Shown: piece by piece, positions 12,221 to 21,221 of the stretch
How positions within the stretch are numbered: the stretch's first letter is position 1
How the letters are laid out: each line of letters opens with the position of its first letter
NCBI GenBank assembly: GCA_004835665.1
Contig: RBKR01000002.1
Span: 1,178,001-1,242,000 of the forward strand
Origin: Phoma sp. XZ068
Lineage: Eukaryota > Ascomycota > Dothideomycetes > Pleosporales > Didymellaceae
Length of the DNA: 64,000 bases
Direction of reading: 5' to 3'
The notes under the pieces: model-generated
What the model saw: the letters and a program-made list of their open reading frames with translations, nothing else
The model's database searches: none
Told to the model about the DNA's origin: nothing
Translations under genes and position numbers: made by a program

Positions 12221-13663
12221 ATGTCACAAACGCAAGCACAGGAGACAAGCAACATCGTATACAGCAACATACAGTTGACCCCTGAAAAGATCCGTCTTGT
12301 GAGGTTCAGTCGAGCATGCACTCCGATCAGTTGCCAGGTGGACGTACACGAGATTGACAACCCTCCGCCTTTCATCGCTTTGTCATACATGTGGGGATCA
12401 GCACTTGAGACTGAAGATGTATTGATCAACGAGCAGCGCCTGCAGATCAGAAGGAATCTGATAGATTTCATCGAGGAGCTTCTCCGAACAGACGCTACCG
12501 AGGAGCAGTACTATTGGATGGATCAAATCAGCATCGATCAGAGCAACAAAGAGGAGAAAAGTTATCAGGTACGGCTCATGGAGCAAATCTACAAGAAGGC
12601 TTCTTCAGTTCTGGCGTGGTTAGGTCCATCGACCGCAGAGCGTAAAATTCTCGCAGAAGCCTTCTCAACGCAGGCACCACTTTTGCCCGCGCCTGCACCT
12701 CCATCCTCATCTTCAGCATCATCCTCGCCAAAATCATCGTCAGAAGCCATGGATCTGGTCAAATGTCTCCTAAACGAAGCATATTTCAAGCGATTATGGA
12801 TCAAACAAGAAATCATCCTCGCAAAGGAAGTAACAATACTTGTGGACGCAACACATTGGATCCCGTGGCGAACAGTACGTGTCATTGCAGGTGCCCGAAG
12901 CAGGGCCGATCAGTTCACAAATGAACACGATTCAGTGTATGGGCTAGTCGTCAACGACCACGAAAGCTACCGAGGTCAACTTGGCTTGTGTCTGAACATG
13001 TTTTGCACGAGTGGCTGTTACGACCCAAGAGACAAAGTATACGGACTATTGAGCCTCGTTCCTGTGCCAGAACGACCAACGGTCAATTACGAAAACTCGC
13101 TTGAGAAGGTTTTCCTGGATGCAGTGGCTGTCATCTGGATGCAATCATTTCGGAATGCCTACGAGCACAGTCCAATCTGCATCTATTCAGCCGTTGCATG
13201 GACCCCTGTTATACACTTCTTTAACAAACTGGGTCACGCTATGCAAGTTGATTCTGATATATATAGCCTGACTGAGTTCACAAAGGCCATCAGCGAATGG
13301 GGTTTCACGAACAAACAGGAGCCGATTACAGCATTTTGCTATGAGAAATGTCCAAGGTATGAGCGATACGCTGCAGAAATGGAAGATACTAATCTCTTGT
13401 GTAGTGGAGGGCGGTGGTGGTTCGAGGTAGGAGGCAACAAAGACCCCAACGATCGTGACGACGAGACCAATAAACCGCCACGGATGCACGACAATTCGAC
13501 AGTACGGTCAATATCTAACTTTAGAGGCATTAGTGGTCAGCCTTGGTTAGAGAGGGATAGTTGTTCACAGCCTAACACTTCTTGTACTCGATCAGATGTC
13601 GTAGGGGGGTTGAGTAGCTCTTTTCAGAGTGCGAGCCGAAGTTTTGCAAGTCAGCATAGGTAG
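12221..13663 (+). CDS. HET-domain protein (heterokaryon incompatibility type)
   Basis: This is a single exon of 480 residues. The HET domain lies in the first half, with the hallmark blocks in order: PFIALSYMWGS (about residue 50), YYWMDQISIDQSN (about 100), QVRLMEQIYKKASSVLAWLGP (about 115-135), and after a Ser/Pro-rich insert of about 25 residues, the block RLWIKQEIILAKEV. A further block, DPRDKVYGLLSLVP, follows near residue 275. HET domains act in nonself recognition and can trigger cell death in fungi, often together with STAND proteins. That is family knowledge; no specific partner is visible here. The C-terminal 120 residues are unrelated low-conservation sequence. The gene is intact and not TA-skewed although its surroundings are. 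Confidence 0.9.
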   Translation: MSQTQAQETSNIVYSNIQLTPEKIRLVRFSRACTPISCQVDVHEIDNPPPFIALSYMWGSALETEDVLINEQRLQIRRNLIDFIEELLRTDATEEQYYWMDQISIDQSNKEEKSYQVRLMEQIYKKASSVLAWLGPSTAERKILAEAFSTQAPLLPAPAPPSSSSASSSPKSSSEAMDLVKCLLNEAYFKRLWIKQEIILAKEVTILVDATHWIPWRTVRVIAGARSRADQFTNEHDSVYGLVVNDHESYRGQLGLCLNMFCTSGCYDPRDKVYGLLSLVPVPERPTVNYENSLEKVFLDAVAVIWMQSFRNAYEHSPICIYSAVAWTPVIHFFNKLGHAMQVDSDIYSLTEFTKAISEWGFTNKQEPITAFCYEKCPRYERYAAEMEDTNLLCSGGRWWFEVGGNKDPNDRDDETNKPPRMHDNSTVRSISNFRGISGQPWLERDSCSQPNTSCTRSDVVGGLSSSFQSASRSFASQHR

Positions 13664-14222
13664 AGCAATAAAAGGAAGTAGTGGGACTGGGATCTGCTAT
13701 ATAGCGCAGTCTTGAGAAGGAAATGCAATACACTATGCTCCCCACTAACTTACTAGCATCAAACCATTCTAAGTTACCTCTATTTATAGGTTCTTTGCAG
13801 AAACCTAACAGAATATAGTAAACTAAGCTATCGAGCAGAACGGATGTATGATTTATATGGCATGCATATATACCAGGAGATACTGTCTTAGCTTTCTTTG
13901 TTACTGCTTCTTTAAGGTAAGGCAGTAAAAGAAACAGCTCCCGCTACAGCAAAGTTTGAGTCGCCATGACCTCTAGATACAGTAGAAGTTATTCCCTACA
14001 AAAGGGCCAGCCGTGCAGCTAGGTTATTCTACACGGCTGTCTATTAAAGTGAAGGTAGGGGCGTAAGTGCGGTTACCTTGAATTGCCCAAGGAAAATCAC
14101 ACCCCTACAGCCAACGCGTATAGTCTTTGTAGTGACTGCAATCGTCAAGTATTGGAAAGGATTAGAAGTTTGCTGCTCGATTATCCTACTAGTATTGATT
14201 GACGTGCGATAAAACATCTGCT
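13664..14222. other. Spacer between HET gene and RIP-decayed fragment
   Basis: This is moderately AT-rich sequence. It contains a local inverted repeat, GGGCCAGCCGTGCAGC followed by ACACGGCTGTC (about 14004-14040). I see no gene. Confidence 0.4.
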
Positions 14223-14560
14223 TAGAAACGTATTAAGCGTACGCGTATAGGGATAATCTAGACAGGTGTCTATAGTGACTATACTGTTACCTCCCTATTT
14301 CTAAATTCTATAGTAGCTAAATCTACTCTATCCTTAACATTACACTCCTTCCTATAATAGCCTAACCTACCCTTCTTATGCCTTAATAATCTCCCTTCGT
14401 CCCTTAGTACTCTTCTCTAACTTCCTCTCTTCCTTACTACTAAGCTGCACCTTAATTATACACAACACGCCTTTCCTCCATACTACAGCTAGTAAATATA
14501 AACACACACCTAGCTACTGCTGGTAGTAACTAATAGGGCGAATATTGTACAGTAATACTA
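14223..14560 (-). pseudogene. RIP-decayed copy of the 3' end of the L-lactate dehydrogenase gene
   Basis: This segment aligns base by base, with few gaps, to 35567-35900, which covers the last 65 or so codons of the intact lactate dehydrogenase gene and its 3' flank. Anchors shared exactly include GGATAATCTAGACAG (14251 and 35590), ACGCCTTTCCTCC (14468 and 35788) and AGGGCGAATA (14537 and 35875). Between anchors the differences are overwhelmingly C-to-T or G-to-A in this copy, which turns coding sequence into TA-rich sequence with stops. That is the signature of RIP. The copy has no dehydrogenase 5' part. Its orientation is the same as the source. Confidence 0.85.
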
Positions 14561-14584
14561 AATGTGTTTATTTAAGCTCTTTTT

Positions 14585-14850
14585 GTAGATACAGGATAGT
14601 CAAGCGTATACTTCCTCCCCTATACTATAGCAGAGACTTACCTATCTACAAGTATAGACTCCCGACTTGAATATGTGACTCCATTCTCGACCGTACCGTC
14701 TGCGCATCAAGATACTATCTGATAACACCACTAATTCGTCTGATTTTATTTCTTGAACAAATAATAGTGTAAATACATGGAGCACGTCAAACACGCGTGC
14801 ATGCATGAAATGAAGCAGATAGCGAGCGCTGGAGACACCTAAGCACACCA
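14585..14850 (+). repeat. Dispersed repeat, copy 1 (other copy 35070-35360)
   Basis: Homology to 35070-35360 is visible as shared blocks in the same order: TAGATACARGATAGT (14587 here), CCCCTATACTATAG against CTCCTATACGATAG-like sequence, TTTTATTTCTTG, ATAATAGTGTAAA (14761), GGAGCACGTC (14780) and GCGAGCGCTGGAGA (14822). The divergence is mostly transitions. The element type is unknown; it lacks evident terminal repeats. It lies immediately after the dehydrogenase fragment here but before the dehydrogenase gene at the other locus. Confidence 0.7.
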
Positions 14851-15688
14851 GGCTGCATGGTTAACTCATGGATCTTGGCCAAGAACTGCAAGATGCTGGA
14901 GTCAATAGCCTTTTTCCCAACCAGGCAGCTCGAGCATTGAAGTACTAGAAGTAGCGTTGCAAAACCCAAAGGTACCAGGTGTAGCAAGCTTTGCGCAGCG
15001 GCAACCGATCGGCTAGAATGCATAGCGACTTTCCGATGTTCCGTATGACTTCTCCAACTGGTGAGGCTGCCGACGATAAGGGCGACGAGTTGTAAGCGAA
15101 ACCGACGTAAGAAGTCGCGGACCTCTGGATAGGACTGAGCGAAGGACCGGTCTACATGGCGAACATCTTCTTCGCTTGCCAGATGAATGTGACGGCTTTG
15201 CTGTCGATACCTGTTAGGGTAGATCCCGAGGAGAGAGCTCTGAGATGCACAAAATCTGCGATAGCTCATGTCCAGGCTCAGCCTCGTGGCTCATGATGCG
15301 AGAGTGTAGTGCGGGCCAGAGTGTGGACTACGTCGGGCAGCAAAGGATCTAAGGTGCTCAAGACTAAAGTGAGCACAGAACACTTGCTGGGATGCTAAAC
15401 TTTACACGATATCTTATAACTGATAAGATAGCAGGGGTCATTTTGTGCAAGCACCTCAGTCTTTGATTATTAATAGCGAATCCTGTCATCGCAATTGCGG
15501 AAGTCGAGATGTGAGAATAATGAAAATCCGAGCGCAATCAAGAATCTGTCTTGAGTTGAAAGAAACAGCATAGTTCGAAGCAGAATACACTCCCGGACAT
15601 CCATGCATGCTTGAGCCATACGCGGCTGAGAATAAATAAATAGGAGGCTTGAAAATCATGCAAGTATGGATATTGAACACCGTTCCTC
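14851..15688. other. Spacer upstream of the 3' end of the PigL_N gene
   Basis: A minus-strand frame of 160 residues (14787-15269, MSYRRFCASQSSLLG...) overlaps the repeat. It shows a Leu-rich hydrophobic patch but no recognisable domain, so it is not called as a gene. I see nothing else of note. Confidence 0.4.
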
Positions 15689-16980
15689 TCAGTCCGTTCG
15701 TTTCCTCATCTCGTTCGAAGATGCCTTTTCACGCTGAGGTTTTGATTGAGGCTGACTTGTAGGGCTTGTCTGACGTGGAGTCAACTGGCTGTCTGCTTCT
15801 ATATTTCCAACTCGAGTCGGGCGGTTGACAGGATTGGACTCTGGAGCAAAAGTCCCAAATCGGCTTCCATATCGCTTCTCGGTTACGAATCGGAAATCCT
15901 CCCCTGATGTAGATACGAGCAGTTGTGCTGAATTGTCCTTAGATATTGCTTTCTTAACATCAAACAGGTCAGCCAAAGTATTTGCTACTACTTGGTCGCT
16001 GTTGCCATCAGCAATGGCCTCACCAACTCTGTAGATTTTCTGCGAAGAAACCTCACTTGCCACCTTACAGATTTCAAGGCATTGTTTAGAAGCGCTGATG
16101 TCACTCAACAATCGTGATCTCTCCTTATGGTCGTCAGGGTTGTTCTCAACAACCAAAGACTCTAGTCGGTTCCGGATTTGACCGATTATGTTTAAAAAGC
16201 TATCACGATGCTCATCCAGGGCTTGACGTGCGAGCAATTGCGCCTGGAAGCCCACGTGATGCTTGTCATCGGTAGCGTTAGGCACCTCCAAGACCGAGGA
16301 TTTCCTAGTCAATTCCAGGTATTGTTTCGCGTCCTCACAAATTCGAAGACACTGCTTGGTGACCTCTTTCTCGTTGGTAAGATCGATGGCAGGAGTTGAG
16401 GAGCTTGAAATCGGAAAGGCCTCCAATTTGTCATCAACTCGTTGCAGGTGGACGTTGAGATCATGCACGGTGTTCTGAATCATCTCGTTGTAGTCTTTCA
16501 ATGCTTCCTGAGATACCTTGGCAGCGCGTCTAATGAACTGTCAGCCGGCTCTACGAAGGCAAAAGACTGAACATACAGGGTGATAATGCCAAGCCCAACT
16601 GCAATAGTCGATTTGTACCCAGATATCATGTCAATGAATTCATTGATGTCTCCTCGCATGAACTCAAGCTTAGCCCAATCGCGGATGCCTGTCTTAGACT
16701 TTTCGCTGAAAGCCAGCATTGATTGCTCAAACTCTTGGCAAACTTCGCTGCATCTTCCAACAGGTCCCTTGAGAAGCGCCGAGACAGACACTTCCGCCAC
16801 GATAGCCTCATTCAACGAATCCAAGATTCTGGAGACATCTTGCAGCTCACTCTGAAGCCTCTGCAATGTCCTGTCGCGACCTTTGTAGCGTGAAACAGTA
16901 TCGTTGAGCGACTTCACCGACTGAACAGCGGCGGTAGCGATAGCCAAGACTGAGGCGGTAATACTCAAGGGGTCTGCCAT
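15689..16980 (-). CDS. PigL_N-type (STAND N-terminal-like) fungal protein
   Basis: Two exons, complement(join(15689..16529,16577..16980)), separated by a 47-nt GTATGT..TAG intron give 414 residues. The chosen start is ATG 16978-16980 (MADPLSITASVLAIATAAVQS), the canonical beginning of this family; an upstream in-frame ATG at 17097 adds an unlikely leader. The N-terminal 120 residues form the amphipathic helical PigL_N domain (SVKSLNDTVSRYKGRDRTLQRLQSELQDV), which resembles N-terminal domains of fungal STAND receptors. A long helical, coiled-coil-like middle follows (YNEMIQNTVHDLNVHLQRVDDKLEA; RLLSDISASKQCLEICKVASEV), then a conserved TLADLFDVKKAISKDNSAQL block and a charged Gln/Ser-rich tail. 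No NACHT or NB-ARC ATPase is attached. The function is unknown; a nonself-recognition role is inference only. A decayed relative lies at 27.5-28.05 kb. The large transposon sits 203 bp upstream of the start. Confidence 0.85.
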
Positions 16981-17183
16981 TAAGGAGTGTGTATGTAACG
17001 TGAGGAGTAGTGCGAAGATGATGTCGGGATGAAGTAGTACTGAGAAGGGATGGGTGGGTTGGTAGGTGGAATGGCGGGCGGCGTTAAGTATTTCCATGGT
17101 GGATGGATGAGCGTGACAATGCTACAGCTAATAGGCTGAATTAGCGCTGTGGCTTGGACTCAACCCACGAGCGCTTCATGTTA

Positions 17184-17223
17184 CCGTGTCCGTGCACCAA
17201 ATGCGCACCAACACCAAACGCGC
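17184..17223 (+). repeat. Left terminal inverted repeat of the Fot1-type element
   Basis: This 40-bp sequence is the exact reverse complement of 27092-27131. It is preceded by TA at 17182-17183. Confidence 0.95.
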
Positions 17224-19054
17224 GGGTGAACACCATCACACTTATACAAAAATGAGGCTGTAGAGCCACCCACAACAGGTATTATTGCGAGATATTATAG
17301 AGGAGTACTATAGTAATACCTGCAATTAATTTAGCTTATCTAAATTTACTTAGAAGCTTAATGTTGCGGCCTTGTAATGTTATAATTAGTAGGGTAGTTA
17401 GGAGGACCTGCGCGTTAATATTACTACCTGCATTATTACCTACTTGTTTCTAACGCTTCTGCTTCTATATAGGTACTGTTAAAGCCTTCCTCTTACCCTT
17501 TTAGGATAATTATATAGCTTTAGCAGCGTTATAAGCTTCCTTCTATTACTACTTTTTAGCTGCTTATTCTACCTTCTTCTTTACACAAGCTACCTTAGCT
17601 AGTGCTGCTACCTTACACTTCTCCTAAGCAATTTTCTTATTATATAGCTTATTAGCTGCCTTAATCTTCTTCCTCTTACTTTTTTAGAGTTGTTATTTAA
17701 GTATCTTATAATTATATACCTGTTAACGCTCCTGTAAAGCTGCAACCTTTATTAGAGTCTATATATTTAAGCTACTATAGTACTCCTTAAGATTAAGAGT
17801 CTTCCTTTTCTTTTTATACTTCTTCTAATAATATATATACTGTTAGAGGCCCTTATTTTAGTATATAAGAAGGTTAACACAGCTTAAGAGTGTATATACT
17901 GCCTTAACAAGCATCCTTATATCCTTATCCTGCTTATCTACAATGTTCTCCTTAATTATACGCCTTATTTTCCTCTAATCTAACGCGCTAAGTACTAAAG
18001 TTAAGCTCTCTTATAAGCCTCTATTATTAGATATAGTATTATTAAACCTTTTAAGTATAATAGAGGGGTTAGAGGGCTATATACTAGTAGCTTTAAAGGA
18101 GTTAAGTATTGTAGTTTCCTTAAACAAGGTCTGCTACGCCTTCTAGAACAAGGGGAAGAAGTCTCCTTTTATTATTAATACTAGCCTCTAGCTCCTTTTA
18201 AGGAAAGATATAAGCTTGTTAGAGTAGGCCTATAAGAGTAGCTTAAATAAGTATATATTAAGCAGCTGCAGCATATAGGTTAAATAGGGAGGAAAAACAG
18301 CTAAGAGTATTTTATTTTTATAATAATAGTTAATAAAAGCAGGTGTAGTATGCAAGCCGTAGCTATCTAGTATAAGTACTTAGTACTAATATTAAGCCTT
18401 CTCCTTAGTATAGCAATTAAACATATATTTAAGCCAAGCAATACTAATATTATTATTTATCTACTTAGAGGGAGATAAGCTAATTACTACTAAGTGTTCC
18501 TCTAGCTTAATTTTATCTACCTAGCTTAATTATATATTATTACTTGCTAATATAAATATAAGGCTTAGTAGTAACACTAATCTATTAGCATATATACAGG
18601 CTAGGAGGGTAATCTACTTATAAGAACTATCCTAGATAGCTTCTCTAACCTGTTTTTATTCCTACATTTGCTTGCTAAATACTTGTTTTAAATAACCTAT
18701 AATACCTATTAAGAACCCCTTCTTATCTATATTATATATATACTATAGCTTAATATTATACTTAGTAAGTTTAGTATATAGGAGATTAAAATAATAGGTA
18801 TATTTTACCCCTAAGTTAGCTTAGTAACAATTATAATCTATACTAGATATCTACTTAGATACTAGTTAGTTAGAATAGTAGTTAAGGAAGCAGGTAACCT
18901 AGGTCTCTAATACTAGTTTTTAAGTAATCTAGAACGCATATTTTTATACAAGAAGCTGTCTAGAAGGTATACCTTACTCTGTTAACTTAGTAATATATAA
19001 TATAAGCTGCTTCTTCTGTTATAGGTTAAGATTTTGTTATTCTAACAATATAAC

Positions 19055-19287
19055 TATTAGGCTTAATAGCTAGGGGCACTAGGGAGAGAAGTATTAATAT
19101 AAGCAGGCAGGACTATAATAGTCCTAAACAAGGTTAATTAATAGTAGACTATTTACTACCTTGTAGCAAACAGCTAAGCTAGGCTCTATATACTCTAGTT
19201 ACCCCGCACAGAAGTAACTCTAGTAACTATACCCTACCTAAGCATAGTAATATAAGTATTTAACTCCTATAAGCTATATATCTAATA
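19055..19287 (-). repeat. LTR at 19 kb (downstream LTR with respect to pol)
   Basis: This 233-bp sequence is a direct repeat of 26662-26894, identical in length and differing mainly by C-to-T and G-to-A changes. It is preceded by the target duplication ATAAC. Confidence 0.93.
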
Positions 19288-20180
19288 ATATCCCCCTTCT
19301 ATAGTTAAACGTCCTAGGTAACTATAGAGGAACATGTTAGTAGCTATTTTAAGCTATTGTAGGCTGTTATAGCCCTATACTAGGAGGATAGGCAGCAGGT
19401 AGCCTAGCTTGAGTTAGAGGTAGGCTTAGGCTTCTAGAGGGAAATTTCTACTTTTACCTTTACCTTTACTTAGAATTCTATTTACCTATGCTCTAGTTCT
19501 GTCTGCTGGCTAGCAGGGTGCCTATAGGCCTCTAATAGGTTTCTATCTATAATTTCTAGCTATTACTCCTTCTTCCTACTACACAACTTAGTAAGTTTTT
19601 ATAGTTTTCTATTTTTAAATCCTAGCCCTAATAGGCCCTAATATAGGTTATTCTAAGCTATTATAGCCTAAGTTAGCTTATTAGGGCTTATTAGAACTAG
19701 TTTAAGCTTTGTTTAACTATTTTAGCACTAACTAGACTATTTTAGACTATTCTGCGCTATTCCTAACTGTTTTTGCACATTATACTATCTACCAGCACCT
19801 TCTAGCTGCTAACTATAGATTACTTAGAGGTCTTAAACAATATAGTGCCTAATTTCTGCTATATAGCCTTTAGCTGCGTCTGCTGCCTTAATTACTTTAG
19901 TAAGAGTAGCGTCTCCTTTGCTAACTGCCTAGGCTGCTGCTTCCCCCTAGTTAATAATAGCAATTAGCACCTCTACTATGCTTAGGTCTACAAGGTTAAT
20001 ACTAGTAAGGACATCTAGACTATACAGTGCATGCAGTGTTTCTTTACTAACTTAGACTGCTTTATAGTATATAGCCTTATTATAGGTTATTATTAACTGT
20101 TATAGTCTGTTCTAACCTGTTACAGCCACCTAAAGCTGTCTTTAACTATCTTAATACAATTTATAAGTACTTTAACATGC

Positions 20181-20789
20181 TTAGCTTAGCTATGCGCACT
20201 AAGGCCTAGCCTAAGTCTAAGGGGGTGCTTAAGAGCGCAAAGGTCTAGGCTAGGAGTAATTTAATCTCTAATGCACGCTAAGTTACTAAGATAATTAAGA
20301 GGTAAGCTATTTTGCCCCCTTATTAACTATTCTTAGCTCTTACTAACCCCTTTAGGGAGTTTAAGCCCTATGCTAACTACCTCTTCCTGCACTTAGGTGT
20401 TTACGCCTCTTAAGGCAAACCTGCAACTAAGGTATATCCTATTAGCTAAAAGCGCAATAAGGTCTCTACCTAGGCTAAGGTTAAGGGCAATAAGTATAAG
20501 CTTAAGCTGCAGGCTGCTGCTAAGGCTGCTTCTCTTGCTAAGAAGGTTAGTTTTCCTTCTTTTAAGCTACCTTAGGCTATTCTAACCTATTATAGGCTAA
20601 GGGCGTCCTTATTAATAGCAAGAGGCATAATCTTAAGGCTAGGGCTGCTATTCTTGTAAGTAAGATTAAGGAACTCTGCCTCTCTAAGGCTAGCAAGTCT
20701 GCTGCTAACAAGGGCAAGATTACTAAGTATATAAATATAAAGGATAAGGAGCATAAGGAACTTCTAGCTAAGGCTGCTAAGTTATAAGA
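20181..20789 (+). pseudogene. Opposite-strand basic Lys/Ala-rich coding relic inside the chromovirus
   Basis: Between the chromodomain and the 19-kb LTR, the plus strand (opposite to pol) carries decayed coding sequence. From ATG 20181 it reads MRTKA, stop, PKSKGVLKSAKV, stop, ARSNLISNAR, stop, VTKIIKR, with each stop a TAG or TAA where Gln would fit. Farther on it reads KVKGNKYKLKLQAAAKAASLAKK and KIKELCLSKASKSAANKGK, ending DKEHKELLAKAAKL and TAA near 20789. At least one frame change separates the halves. The composition is strongly basic, like a nucleic-acid-binding or nuclear protein. I do not recognise a family. It may be an extra gene of the element or captured host sequence. Confidence 0.5.
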
Positions 20790-21221
20790 GGTAATAGGTA
20801 GTTTTAAGGCATTCTAAGGCATATTTAGTAATTCTAGGGTAAAATAGTGTATAATAGGGTAATATAGCCCCTTCTAGCGTATATAGGATAATACCTAGTT
20901 TTCTACTGCTTTAGCAGCTATTAATAGTTATAGTTTATTTAAATTCTACTCTTGTAACCTTTCTGTGCTGTTTTATAATATAATAGGCTATTATAGCCTC
21001 TAGCACCTCCTACTATTGTTAAGTGCTATTAAACACCTAAAACCTAGTAGGAAAAATAGTAAAGGTAACTTTTTTAACTTTAGTAGTAGTAGTATACTTA
21101 GAATTTCTATAATTTTCCTAAGTATTAGAATATTTTTCCCTTTTCTTAGGTGGCTGTCCTGGGCGCCTCTTAGGTTATTGCTGTTTATTCTATTACCTAG
21201 GTAGTATTTTCTCCCTTTCCT

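Noticed and set aside
14787..15269. A 160-residue minus-strand frame
   Set aside because: It overlaps the dispersed repeat and has no recognisable domain. It could be real but is not supported enough to call.
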